The position numbers and the translations under genes were made by a program. Under the pieces are notes generated by a model. The model saw nothing but the letters and a program-made list of their open reading frames with translations. It did not search any database and had not been told where the DNA came from. Below, piece by piece: positions 25,274-33,812 of a stretch of DNA of 64,000 nucleotides. Numbering within the stretch: position 1 is the first letter of the stretch; every line of letters starts with the position of its first letter. The DNA is from Mesonia maritima. Its GTDB lineage: Bacteria > Bacteroidota > Bacteroidia > Flavobacteriales > Flavobacteriaceae. The DNA is taken from assembly GCF_042433895.1 (NCBI RefSeq), contig NZ_JBHLUA010000005.1:62001-126000 (forward strand), in the 5' to 3' direction.

Positions 25274-25987
25274 AGCCAAATAAAGTTAATAAACAGCCTA
25301 TCGCAAAAAAAGTACCGCAATAAAAATAATCTTTTTGTGGCTGAAGGAATAAAAGTAATAAAAGAGCTTTTGAAATCTGATTTTGAATTGGAAATGATTT
25401 TTTCTGAAGTTGATATGTTTTTTACCGCCAAAGATAAACTGGAAATTATTTCGCCGGAAATATTAAAAAAAATATCGAATCTTTCTACACCGCAAACTGC
25501 TCTCGCGTTATTTAAAATTCCGCAGCATACAATTTCTGCCGATTTAGATTTTGCAGTTGCTTTAGATGGAATTCGTGATCCGGGAAATTTAGGAACCATT
25601 ATTAGATTGTGCGATTGGTTTGGCGTTTCTCATTTAATTTGTTCTCAAGATACGGTAGATTGCTATAACCCGAAAGTAGTGCAAGCAACAATGGGTTCAA
25701 TTGCACGTGTTAATATTATTTATACCGATTTAAAAACATTTATTGAAAAATCGAATTTACCGGTTTATGGCGCATTTATGAATGGCGAAAATATTTACAA
25801 AAAATCTTTTTCTCCTAAAGGAATTGTGGTTTTAGGAAATGAAGCAAACGGAATTTCTTCAGCAATCGAACGTTTAATTTCTCAAAAAATAAGCATTCCG
25901 CAGTTTGGCGAAAACCAAAAAACTGAAAGTTTAAATGTAGCCACCGCAACCGCTATTCTTTTAAGTGAATTTAAACGAAATAGTTAA
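25262..25987 (+). CDS. RNA 2'-O-methyltransferase, TrmH/SpoU family
   Basis: SAM-dependent SPOUT methyltransferase acting on rRNA or tRNA ribose. The 241-residue protein has an N-terminal substrate-binding domain (about 1-95, with RNKNNLFVAEGIKVIKELL) and the trefoil-knot SpoU domain (about 100-238). Its motifs are clear: motif 1 ALDGIRDPGNLGTIIRLCDW (about 101-120), motif 2 GIVVLGNEANGIS (near 188), motif 3 IPQFGENQKTESLNVATATAI (near 215). The exact target nucleotide cannot be told from sequence. It diverges from tamL and converges with porT (8-base gap). Confidence 0.93.
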   Translation: MISKSQIKLINSLSQKKYRNKNNLFVAEGIKVIKELLKSDFELEMIFSEVDMFFTAKDKLEIISPEILKKISNLSTPQTALALFKIPQHTISADLDFAVALDGIRDPGNLGTIIRLCDWFGVSHLICSQDTVDCYNPKVVQATMGSIARVNIIYTDLKTFIEKSNLPVYGAFMNGENIYKKSFSPKGIVVLGNEANGISSAIERLISQKISIPQFGENQKTESLNVATATAILLSEFKRNS

Positions 25988-25995
25988 TTGTAAAA

Positions 25996-26691
25996 TTATT
26001 GAAAAGTAAAATTGATGAAAACTCCACGCGTTGCCATTTTATCAATATTTCCAGTATATGGGCTATTCGGATCTACGTCTCTTTTTAATTCATCGTTTAT
26101 TGCGAAAATCGCTCGAATTGAAGGCGTAAATTTAAAATAGAAGAGGTAAAAATCTATTCCGAAGCCTACTTCATAATAATACGTGTTGGTATTCATTCTA
26201 AATTCACCAACGCTGTTATCGTCTGGGTTGTCTTCATTACTCGATAAGTTAATAGAAGTTGAAACACCGCCAACTACAAAAGGTTTAAAGTTATTTAAAC
26301 GCTTTGTTGAAAATTTCACTAAAAGTGGAACATGAACGTAAGTAGATTTTACTTCTCGAAAATTATCTTCAGGAATGTCGGGAAAGGTTAAATTTCTATT
26401 GGCAAACATTACCCCAGGTTCTAAACGTAAATCTATATAATTGTTAATTCGTAAATTTCCTATTAAACCGACGTTGAAACCTATACTTTTTTCAACAAGA
26501 ATATCTTGAGTTCTATCTTTATAGTCAAATTTAAAATCGTACATATTTGTACCTAAAAAATAACCCCAAGACCAACGTTGTTTGTCAAAATTATCTAGGT
26601 TTCTAATTTTCGATCCGTCTCTAAAAAATCCTTGTGCGTGAATACCTTGCAGCGTTATAAAAAAACTTAAAATAAAAAATATTCTTTTCAT
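25996..26691 (-). CDS. porT: Type IX secretion system protein PorT
   Basis: Outer-membrane beta-barrel protein needed for type IX secretion and, in gliding flavobacteria, for surface adhesin export. The 231-residue product has a signal peptide (about 1-19, ITLQGIHAQ) and an eight-stranded-type barrel with the family stretches NLDNFDKQRWSWGYFLG (about 32-48), LRLEPGVMFANRNLTF and YVHVPLLVKFSTKR. It ends in an aromatic strand NFTFQ. It follows ubiE by four bases; the ubiE-porT pairing is common in flavobacteria and supports the name. Confidence 0.9.
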   Translation of the reverse strand: MKRIFFILSFFITLQGIHAQGFFRDGSKIRNLDNFDKQRWSWGYFLGTNMYDFKFDYKDRTQDILVEKSIGFNVGLIGNLRINNYIDLRLEPGVMFANRNLTFPDIPEDNFREVKSTYVHVPLLVKFSTKRLNNFKPFVVGGVSTSINLSSNEDNPDDNSVGEFRMNTNTYYYEVGFGIDFYLFYFKFTPSIRAIFAINDELKRDVDPNSPYTGNIDKMATRGVFINFTFQ

Positions 26692-26695
26692 ACAC

Positions 26696-27424
26696 TTATT
26701 TTGATGCTGTATAAATTGTTGCTACGCCAAGCGTTTGTGGCTTATCTTCTATACTAGTAAACCCAACTTTTTGTAAAATATTGTTGAACTTTTTTCCGTA
26801 TGGAAAAACAGCAGCACTATCACTTAAATATTTGTAAGCAACTTTGTCTTTTGAAAATAACTTACCAATTACCGGAAGAATAAATTTTGAATATAAATTG
26901 TAACCTTGTTTATAAGGAGTTTTGGAAGGAACCGAGGTTTCTAAAACCACAAAAACACCGGTAGGTTTTAATACGCGACGAATTTCAGCTAAACCTTTTT
27001 CAAGATTTTCGAAATTCCGAACGCCAAACGCTACGGTAATTGCATCAAAAGTATTGTCGCCAAATGGTAACGCTTCAGAATCTCCTTGAACCATTTCAAT
27101 TTTTTTTGTAAGGTTCTTTTTCGCGATTTTTTCTTTCCCGATATTCAGCATTCCTTGAGAAATATCTAAACCGACCACTTCTTCAATTCCTGCTTCGGCT
27201 AAACTAATCGCCAAATCTCCCGTTCCAGTAGCGATATCTAGCGCATTTTTCGGGTAGGTATCAGTTACTAATTTTATAACTTTTTTTCGCCAAGAAGTAT
27301 CAATTCCAAAGGAAATTACACGGTTTAAGCCGTCGTAATTTTCAGAAATATTATCGAACATTTGCTCTACTTGCTTCTTCTTTGTAAGCTTAGAGTCTTT
27401 GTAAGGAATAACCTTTTTCGCCAT
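26696..27424 (-). CDS. ubiE: Demethylmenaquinone methyltransferase
   Basis: SAM-dependent C-methylation of demethylmenaquinone, the last step of menaquinone synthesis (menaquinone is the usual quinone of this group). The 242-residue protein has motif I ALDIATGTGDLAISLAEAG (about 62-80), GLDISQGML (near 88), the post-I stretch MVQGDSEALPFGDNTFDAITVAFGVRNF (about 112-140) and the GYNLYSKFILPVIG family signature (near 178). It diverges from trkA with 133 bases between; each has a TATCTTTG box. The symbol menG is equally used. Confidence 0.95.
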   Translation of the reverse strand: MAKKVIPYKDSKLTKKKQVEQMFDNISENYDGLNRVISFGIDTSWRKKVIKLVTDTYPKNALDIATGTGDLAISLAEAGIEEVVGLDISQGMLNIGKEKIAKKNLTKKIEMVQGDSEALPFGDNTFDAITVAFGVRNFENLEKGLAEIRRVLKPTGVFVVLETSVPSKTPYKQGYNLYSKFILPVIGKLFSKDKVAYKYLSDSAAVFPYGKKFNNILQKVGFTSIEDKPQTLGVATIYTASK

Positions 27425-27438
27425 TGCAAAATTTTTCG

Positions 27439-27446
27439 CAAAGATA
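27439..27446 (-). promoter_or_regulatory. Promoter -7 box of ubiE-porT
   Basis: TATCTTTG on the minus strand, 14 bases before the ubiE ATG, a full match to TAnnTTTG. No clear -33 element is seen. Confidence 0.55.
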
Positions 27447-27456
27447 CATTTTATAG

Positions 27457-27469
27457 TCTAGATTCTAGA
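27457..27469. promoter_or_regulatory. TCTAGA-T-TCTAGA tandem palindrome
   Basis: Two copies of the palindrome TCTAGA, one base apart, lie just upstream of the ubiE -7 box in the divergent ubiE/trkA spacer. The whole unit is also nearly palindromic. It could be an operator that governs one or both genes; no regulator is known. Confidence 0.3.
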
Positions 27470-27523
27470 TTTAGAGCTAAAAAATTGCAGTTTAGTTACT
27501 TATCTAATTCTATTAAAATAACC

Positions 27524-27531
27524 TATCTTTG
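27524..27531 (+). promoter_or_regulatory. Promoter -7 box of trkA-trkH
   Basis: TATCTTTG, a full match to TAnnTTTG, 26 bases before the trkA ATG. Confidence 0.55.
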
Positions 27532-27557
27532 TCGCTGTTGAAAATTTCATCTTTATT

Positions 27558-28907
27558 ATGAAGATTATTATTGCGGGCGCTGGTGAAGTCGGTTTTCATT
27601 TAGCAAAATTACTTTCTTTTGAATCTCAAGATATTACCTTAATAGATAATAATAAGAAAAATCTTGAGTATGCCGATACGCATTTAGATATCCAAACTAT
27701 AAAAGGCGACGCAACTTCTATAAAAATTCTGAACGATTCTCAAGTTAAAGGCTCAGACCTCGTGATTAGTGTAACTTCTAGCGAAACCACTAATATTACC
27801 GTTTGTGTTTTAGCTAAACAATTAGGCGCAAAAAGAACGGTTGCCAGAATTTCTAATACCGAATTTCTTGAACATAAAAGTGAGATTGGCTTTAAAAAAT
27901 TTGGGATAGATGAATTAATTTCTCCTGAAGCTTTAGCGGCAAAAGAAATTGAACTTTTACTGAATCAATCTGCGTTTAACGATACCTTTCAGTTTGATGA
28001 AGGAGCGTTAACAATGGTAGGTTTTAAACTTTCTAGAAATGCTTCTTTTGTTCGGAAAACTGTTCAAGAAGCTGCTGAAATTTTCCCCGAACTTCATTTT
28101 GTGCCGATCGCAATTCAACGATATGGAACACAATACACGTTAATTCCCCGCGGAGATACGCAGTTTAAAGAAGGCGACCAAGTGTATTTTATTACTACGG
28201 AAGATGGTGTAGAAGAATTATATAAACTTACCGGAAAAGTTAAGCAGGAAATAAAAACCGTAATGATTCTCGGCGGAAGTAAAATCGGTCGACGAACTGC
28301 AAAAGATTTAAGCGAAGCGAAATTCAATGTAAAACTTATTGAAACCGATCGTGAGAAAGCCTACGAACTTGCTGATGAACTTCCAAAAGTGTTGGTAATT
28401 AATGGCGACGGAAGAAATGTTGAACTCATGGAAGAAGAGAACATTCATGACATGGATGCGTTTATCGCGCTTACGGGAAATTCTGAAACAAACATTATTT
28501 CCTGTTTGGTAGCAAAATCGAAAAGTGTTCGAAAAACCATTTCGTTGGTAGAAAATATGGACTATTTTCAGTTAAGTCATTCTATCGGGATTAATACGCT
28601 TATCAACAAAAAATTACTCGCGGCAAATAATATTTTTCGTTACATCAGAAAAGGTGACGTTGTAGCGATGACAAAACTAAATAATATGAATGCTGAACTT
28701 TTAGAGTTTATCGTCCATAAAAATTCTAAAGTTGCCAACAAAAAAATTATCAATATAGATTTACCGCGTTCTGCAATTATCGGTGGAGTTATTCGAGAAG
28801 GAGAAGGAGTAATCGCATTAGGTGATTTTTTAATTCAACCTGGCGATCGCGTGGTGGTTTGTTGTCTTCCGCGATCTATCAGAAAAGTTGAAAAACTCTT
28901 TTTATAA
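27558..28907 (+). CDS. trkA: Trk potassium uptake regulatory protein TrkA
   Basis: Cytosolic NAD(H)-binding gating subunit of the Trk K+ uptake system. At 449 residues it has the double arrangement: RCK_N (1-120, starting IIAGAGEVGFHLAKLLS with the GxGxxG motif), RCK_C (about 140-225), a second RCK_N (about 232-350, VMILGGSKIGRRTAKDLS) and RCK_C (about 370-449). It is translationally coupled to trkH: the stop and the trkH start share one base (TAATG). Confidence 0.96.
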   Translation: MKIIIAGAGEVGFHLAKLLSFESQDITLIDNNKKNLEYADTHLDIQTIKGDATSIKILNDSQVKGSDLVISVTSSETTNITVCVLAKQLGAKRTVARISNTEFLEHKSEIGFKKFGIDELISPEALAAKEIELLLNQSAFNDTFQFDEGALTMVGFKLSRNASFVRKTVQEAAEIFPELHFVPIAIQRYGTQYTLIPRGDTQFKEGDQVYFITTEDGVEELYKLTGKVKQEIKTVMILGGSKIGRRTAKDLSEAKFNVKLIETDREKAYELADELPKVLVINGDGRNVELMEEENIHDMDAFIALTGNSETNIISCLVAKSKSVRKTISLVENMDYFQLSHSIGINTLINKKLLAANNIFRYIRKGDVVAMTKLNNMNAELLEFIVHKNSKVANKKIINIDLPRSAIIGGVIREGEGVIALGDFLIQPGDRVVVCCLPRSIRKVEKLFL

Positions 28908-30403
28908 TGCCCAAACTAAATTTTCGCATCATTATTCATATTATGGGATTGCTGTTACTTTGTAATGGCGGTTTTATGCTTATTGCGGCTTTAGTTAGTT
29001 GGTATTACCAAGATGGCGTAACAATGCAAATTACAGCAGCTTCGTTAACTACCATGTTTTCTGGAGTTTTATTAATGTTTGTGACGCGAAATCACCAAAA
29101 ACTAATGAAGCAACGCGAAGGTTATCTTATCGTTTCATTAGGGTGGATTTTTATGGCGGTAAGCGGAATGCTTCCGTATTTATTTTCTGAAGCAATTCCT
29201 GAAGTAACCGATGCTTTTTTTGAAACCATGTCGGGTTACACTACAACCGGCGCAACTATTCTAAACGATATTGAAGTTATTCCCAAAGGAATTTTATTGT
29301 GGAGAAGCTTAACCCATTGGATTGGCGGAATGGGAATTATCGTTCTAGCTGTTGCAATTTTACCAATGTTAGGAATAGGTGGTATGCAACTTTTCGCCGC
29401 CGAAGCTCCGGGACCAAGTGCAGATAAATTAAAACCGAGAATTGCCGATACCGCAAAAAGATTATGGTTTATTTATGTAGGTTATACTTTTGCTGAAACA
29501 ATTTTATTGAAAGTCGCCGGAATGGATTTTTTCGATGCGGTAAATCATGCGTTAAGCACACTTTCTACGGGCGGTTTTTCAACTAAAAATGCGAGTATTG
29601 CGTATTGGAATGATCAGCCATTAATACAATACATTATCATTCTCTTTATGTTTTTAGCGGGAATGAATTTTGTGATGAGTTATTTTGCTTTTAAAGGAAA
29701 ATTTGGTCGCCTATTGAGAGATGAAGAATTTAAATGGTACGCAATTTTTATAGGTTCTTTTACTGTAATCGCTTCGCTATTAATTTATTTTGAAGCCGAT
29801 GTAGGATTAAGTTCGATAAAACACCCGATGGTTTTAGGAGAAGCTGAAAGTGCCTTTCGGCATGCACTTTTTCAAGTATTGTCGGTCATTACAACTACAG
29901 GTTTTGTTTCTGCCGATTTCACTATGTGGACACCCTTTTTAACGATTTTTTTCTTCGGAATGTTTTTTCTCGGCGGTTCTGCAGGTTCAACCGCTGGAGG
30001 TGTAAAAGTTGTACGTCATATTATTATGATTCGAAACGGAATTACGGAATTTAAAAGAGCGCTACATCCTAACGCGATATTACCGGTTCGTTTCAACGGA
30101 AAAATGATTCGTGAAAATATTGTATTTAATATTCTTGGCTTTTTTATCCTTTATATGCTCGCGTTTATTATTGGCGCCATTGTATTAGCTTATTTAGGGC
30201 TAGATTTTCCTACAGCTATAGGTGGAGCGGCTTCCTCGTTAGGGAATATCGGTCCGGCATTTGGTGCGTTAAGTCCAGTAAATAATTTTGATGCTTTGCC
30301 AGCGCCCGGAAAATGGTGGTGTGCGTTTTTAATGTTAATTGGTCGTTTAGAATTATTTACGGTTTTAATTTTATTAACGCCTTTCTTTTGGAGAAATAGA
30401 TAG
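28907..30403 (+). CDS. trkH: Trk potassium uptake membrane protein TrkH
   Basis: Inner-membrane K+-translocating subunit of 498 residues and about ten to twelve membrane helices. Four pore-loop selectivity filters of the superfamily are visible: YTTTGATIL (near 117), STLSTGGFSTKNAS (near 220), TTTGFVSAD (near 330) and a degenerate fourth one around SSLGNIGPAFG (near 447). The SAGSTAGGVKVVR motif (near 360) marks the intramembrane gate region. It overlaps trkA by one base and is followed by a strong terminator. Confidence 0.96.
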   Translation: MPKLNFRIIIHIMGLLLLCNGGFMLIAALVSWYYQDGVTMQITAASLTTMFSGVLLMFVTRNHQKLMKQREGYLIVSLGWIFMAVSGMLPYLFSEAIPEVTDAFFETMSGYTTTGATILNDIEVIPKGILLWRSLTHWIGGMGIIVLAVAILPMLGIGGMQLFAAEAPGPSADKLKPRIADTAKRLWFIYVGYTFAETILLKVAGMDFFDAVNHALSTLSTGGFSTKNASIAYWNDQPLIQYIIILFMFLAGMNFVMSYFAFKGKFGRLLRDEEFKWYAIFIGSFTVIASLLIYFEADVGLSSIKHPMVLGEAESAFRHALFQVLSVITTTGFVSADFTMWTPFLTIFFFGMFFLGGSAGSTAGGVKVVRHIIMIRNGITEFKRALHPNAILPVRFNGKMIRENIVFNILGFFILYMLAFIIGAIVLAYLGLDFPTAIGGAASSLGNIGPAFGALSPVNNFDALPAPGKWWCAFLMLIGRLELFTVLILLTPFFWRNR

Positions 30404-30410
30404 AAAATAA

Positions 30411-30438
30411 AAAAGTCCTGACTTTCATCAGGACTTTT
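30411..30438. terminator. Bidirectional terminator between trkH and the aminotransferase
   Basis: AAAAGTCCTGA and TCAGGACTTTT form an 11-base stem with a six-base loop and A/T runs on both sides, between convergent genes. Confidence 0.88.
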
Positions 30439-30465
30439 ATTTTAATTCAAATATTTTTTTGAATT

Positions 30466-31653
30466 TTATTGTAAAGCTTCTTTTATTCGTTTTACAGCTT
30501 CTTTAATTTCGGTTTCACTTGCGGCATACGATAATCGCAGACAATCCTCATTTCCAAAAGCTTCTCCAGTTACCGTTGCAACGTGTGCTTCTTCTAATAA
30601 ATACATCGATAAATCGGTCGCATTTTCAATTTTTCTTCCTTTAAAAGTTTTTCCGAAAAAAGCTGAAACATTTGGGAATACGTAAAATGCACCTTCTGGT
30701 CGATTACATTTAAATCCTTCAACTTCATTAAGTAAATCTAAAATTAGCGATCGACGTTCTTTGAATTTATCGATCATAAATTGAATTTTACTAACCGGTG
30801 CTTTTAAAGCAGTAATTACGGCACGTTGCGCAATGCAATTTGCTCCACTTGTAATTTGTCCTTGCATTTTTGTACAAGCTCGGGCAATTGCTGTTGGAGC
30901 TCCAATATATCCTATTCGCCAACCTGTCATCGCAAAGGCTTTGGAAACACCATTTACAGTTACAGTTCGATCATACATATCTTCGAATTGTGCCATTGAA
31001 GCATGTTTCCCGACGAAATTTATATGCTCATAAATCTCATCACTGACCACTACAATATTTGGGTGTTTTTTTAAAACATCGGCTAAAGCTCTTAATTCTT
31101 TTTCACTGTAAGAAGAACCACTAGGATTACAAGGTGAGCTAAACCAAAGCATTTTAGTTTTTGGCGTAATCGCATTTTCCAATTGTTCGGGTGTCATTTT
31201 AAAATCATTTTCAATAGAAGTTTTTACTTCTACCGGAACACCTTCAGCAATTTTTACAATATCACGATAACTTACCCAATATGGGCAAGGTAAAATAACT
31301 TCATCTCCTGGATTTATACAAACTAGCGCCACATTTGCTAAAGATTGTTTAGCCCCTGTGGAAACAACTATTTGTGATAAATCGTAGGTTAGATTATTAT
31401 CGCGTTTAAATTTTTCAATAATCGCTTCTTTTAACTCAACATAACCGTCGACCGGCGTATATGAATTGTAATTATCATTTATTGCTTGAATAGCCGCGTC
31501 TTTAATAAAATCGGGCGTATTAAAATCAGGTTCACCTAAACTTAAACTAATAATATCTTTTCCTTCAGCTTTTAAAGCTCTGGCTTTTGCTGCCATTGCT
31601 AGGGTTGCGGAAGTTTCAAGATTATTTATTCGGTCAGATAATTGTAGTTGCAT
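30466..31653 (-). CDS. Pyridoxal-phosphate aminotransferase, aspartate aminotransferase type
   Basis: Fold-type I, class I aminotransferase, most like the bacterial Ib aspartate/prephenate aminotransferases. In 395 residues it shows LSLGEPDFNTPDFIKDA (about 37-53), the cofactor-contacting STGAKQSLANV (near 98), the NPSG motif near 176, SDEIYEHINF (near 206) and the Schiff-base Lys in NGVSKAFAMTGWRIGY (about 231-246). It would interconvert aspartate and oxaloacetate with 2-oxoglutarate. The exact amino-acid range cannot be read from sequence. Downstream of the desaturase gene on the same strand by 17 bases, so the two may be co-transcribed. Confidence 0.92.
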   Translation of the reverse strand: MQLQLSDRINNLETSATLAMAAKARALKAEGKDIISLSLGEPDFNTPDFIKDAAIQAINDNYNSYTPVDGYVELKEAIIEKFKRDNNLTYDLSQIVVSTGAKQSLANVALVCINPGDEVILPCPYWVSYRDIVKIAEGVPVEVKTSIENDFKMTPEQLENAITPKTKMLWFSSPCNPSGSSYSEKELRALADVLKKHPNIVVVSDEIYEHINFVGKHASMAQFEDMYDRTVTVNGVSKAFAMTGWRIGYIGAPTAIARACTKMQGQITSGANCIAQRAVITALKAPVSKIQFMIDKFKERRSLILDLLNEVEGFKCNRPEGAFYVFPNVSAFFGKTFKGRKIENATDLSMYLLEEAHVATVTGEAFGNEDCLRLSYAASETEIKEAVKRIKEALQ

Positions 31654-31670
31654 GAAATGTTGAGGTTATT

Positions 31671-32771
31671 TTATAGTGAAATTGCCGGTTTACTTCCCAT
31701 TTCTTTTAAATGTTGAAAATGAGCGATAATGGCAGATCGTGTTGTTTTATACTCGTTGTACGGTAAGTTGAATTCTTGTGCGGTTTCACGTACAATTTTT
31801 GATATTTTATGGTAGTGAATATGACTTATATTCGGAAAAATATGATGTTCAACTTGATGATTTAATCCGCCGGTAAACCAATTTACAATTCTGTTTTTGG
31901 TTGAAAAATTAACGGTAGTAAATAATTGGTGAATTGCCCATGTATTTTTCATTGAGCCTTTTTCATCGGGTAGTGGCATTTCAGTTTCTTTTACCACGTG
32001 CGCTAATTGAAAAATGATACTTAAAATAATTCCCGCGGTATAATGCATGATGAAAAAGCCAAGTAGAATTTTCCACCAAGCAATACTTAGAATGAGCATA
32101 GGAATTATAATCCAAATAGCAATATATAAAGCTTTTGTTACCGCTAAAGTACTCCATTGTTTTAGCGGACTTGGTAACTTTCCGTAGGCTAATTTCTTTT
32201 TTAAATAGCGTCTTGTTTGTTTAAAATCTGTTGTGAGTACCCAATTAAAGGTGAGTAAACCATAAAGAAAAACAGAATAATAATGCTGAAATTTATGGAA
32301 TTTTCGCCATTTAGAATGTTCACTAAAACGGATAATTCTTCCCGCTTCTAAATCTTCATCGTGTCCATGAATATTTGTATACGTATGGTGAAGAACGTTG
32401 TGTTGCACTTGCCAATTATAAACGTTTCCTGCAAGAATGTACATGCTTCCGCCCATAATTTTATTCACCCATTTTTTTGAAGAATAGGAACCGTGATTTC
32501 CGTCGTGCATCACATTCATTCCAACTCCGGCCATGCCAACTCCCATAACTATGGTAAGAAGAAGCATCCACCATTGCGAAATATCTAACGTTAAAATTAA
32601 AAAATATGGCGTTAGGAAAAGTGAAAACATTACAATAGTCTTGAGGTGTAATTTCCAATTCCCGGTTCGGGAAAGGTCGTTATCTTTAAAATAAGTATTA
32701 ACGCGTTTATTTAATGTCCTAAAAAATTTAGCTGAATCTACTCTCGAAAATCTTATAGTATGTTCTTTCAT
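31671..32771 (-). CDS. Membrane fatty acid desaturase (acyl-lipid type)
   Basis: Di-iron membrane desaturase that introduces double bonds in acyl chains, often in cold adaptation. The three His boxes are present: HDGNHG (near 98), HNVLHH (near 128, followed by TYTNIHGHDED) and HQVEHH (near 308). Four membrane helices lie in two pairs (about 45-90 and 195-250). I start it at the ATG at 32771 (366 residues); a TTG upstream lies inside the promoter box, so it cannot be the start. It may be co-transcribed with the aminotransferase gene. Confidence 0.93.
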   Translation of the reverse strand: MKEHTIRFSRVDSAKFFRTLNKRVNTYFKDNDLSRTGNWKLHLKTIVMFSLFLTPYFLILTLDISQWWMLLLTIVMGVGMAGVGMNVMHDGNHGSYSSKKWVNKIMGGSMYILAGNVYNWQVQHNVLHHTYTNIHGHDEDLEAGRIIRFSEHSKWRKFHKFQHYYSVFLYGLLTFNWVLTTDFKQTRRYLKKKLAYGKLPSPLKQWSTLAVTKALYIAIWIIIPMLILSIAWWKILLGFFIMHYTAGIILSIIFQLAHVVKETEMPLPDEKGSMKNTWAIHQLFTTVNFSTKNRIVNWFTGGLNHQVEHHIFPNISHIHYHKISKIVRETAQEFNLPYNEYKTTRSAIIAHFQHLKEMGSKPAISL

Positions 32772-32792
32772 TTGCTTAATGAGGTAAAAGTT

Positions 32793-32800
32793 CAAATTTA
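32793..32800 (-). promoter_or_regulatory. Promoter -7 box of the desaturase gene
   Basis: TAAATTTG on the minus strand, a full match to TAnnTTTG, 21 bases before the ATG at 32771. It decides against the upstream TTG start. Confidence 0.5.
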
Positions 32801-32985
32801 ATAATTAATAAGCTTCTTTTATCAGAATTCCTTAAAACTTACCAACTGAACTATTTTTCTTTTTCTTAATGTACGAAATAATTCAAAAAAAGTTTACATT
32901 AACCACAAAATTAGGTAAAAGATTTTTTTGAAGAAGTGATTTATATCATTCTTTAAACGAAGTTTTCAGTATTAAATTGTAATCT

Positions 32986-33759
32986 ATGATAGCCGCTATT
33001 TCACTATTTGTAATCATTACCATTTCAGCACTTATTACTAAAGTTGCTGCCATTGCGTTAATGCATACCGGTTTGTCTACAGAAGCAGCTAAATTTCAAG
33101 CACGTTCGGTCTATACAGGAACCGGTTTTACCACACAAGAGTCAGAAAAAGTAATTAATCATCCTGTACGAAGAAGAATTATTTATATTTTAATGTTGGT
33201 AGGAAATGCGGGAATCGTCACTACCATTTCCTCATTAATGCTAACATTTTTAATTCCCGATAGTAATAATTCGTTACTATACAGTGTAATTTTTATTGTA
33301 GTCGGGTTAACAGCTTTGTGGTGGGCAATCCAAAGTGATTTTGTAAATCGTTGGCTATCTAGAATAATTGACAAAGCCTTAACGAAATATACCGATATTG
33401 ATGTGAAAGATTATGCTGCGATTTTGCACCTTTCTGGCGAATACCAAATTTCAGAATTAAAAGTTAGAGAAGATAGTTGGTTGGCTAATAAAACTTTACA
33501 AGAATTAGAACTGCGGAAAGAAGGAATAAATGTTTTAGGGATCGAACGTGAAGGTGAAGATTATATTGGAGCGCCTATCGGGAAAACGATGGTTAAAATA
33601 AATGATGTAATTACAATGTATGGTCGTGATGAGGTTTTTAAAGATTTAGATGAACGAGAGCGAAATTTTAGAGGAGAATTAAGTCACCAAGAAATCATTA
33701 GACGCCAAAAAGAATTGGCAAAACAAAAAGAACTTGCAAAACAAAAAGAAGAAGATTAA
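32986..33759 (+). CDS. Membrane protein with C-terminal TrkA-C (RCK_C) domain
   Basis: Inner-membrane protein of 257 residues. Three membrane helices (about 3-27, 64-84, 94-114) surround a cytosolic loop containing KFQARSVYTGTGFTTQESE. A RCK_C/TrkA-C ligand-binding domain (about 145-222) follows with ISELKVREDSWLANKTLQ. The tail is a charged coil in which KELAKQ is repeated. The loop sequence recalls a pore-loop filter (TGTGFTT) but the protein is too short for a full TrkH. A role in ion transport control is likely; function not established. The gene diverges from the desaturase. Confidence 0.82.
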   Translation: MIAAISLFVIITISALITKVAAIALMHTGLSTEAAKFQARSVYTGTGFTTQESEKVINHPVRRRIIYILMLVGNAGIVTTISSLMLTFLIPDSNNSLLYSVIFIVVGLTALWWAIQSDFVNRWLSRIIDKALTKYTDIDVKDYAAILHLSGEYQISELKVREDSWLANKTLQELELRKEGINVLGIEREGEDYIGAPIGKTMVKINDVITMYGRDEVFKDLDERERNFRGELSHQEIIRRQKELAKQKELAKQKEED

Positions 33760-33787
33760 ACTTGTTCTATTTTTTAGCTGAATATCC

Positions 33788-33795
33788 TATTTTTG
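33788..33795 (+). promoter_or_regulatory. Promoter -7 box of rsmG
   Basis: TATTTTTG, a full TAnnTTTG match, 17 bases before the TTG start of rsmG, with a TTG at 33762-33764 upstream at a slightly long spacing (23 bases). Confidence 0.5.
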
Positions 33796-33812
33796 CCTAA
33801 AAACAAATTGCT

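Noticed and set aside
33715..33755. Short tandem repeat encoding KELAKQ twice at the end of the RCK_C protein
   Set aside because: Two 18-base copies in a Lys/Glu-rich tail look like an ordinary slippage expansion without further structure.
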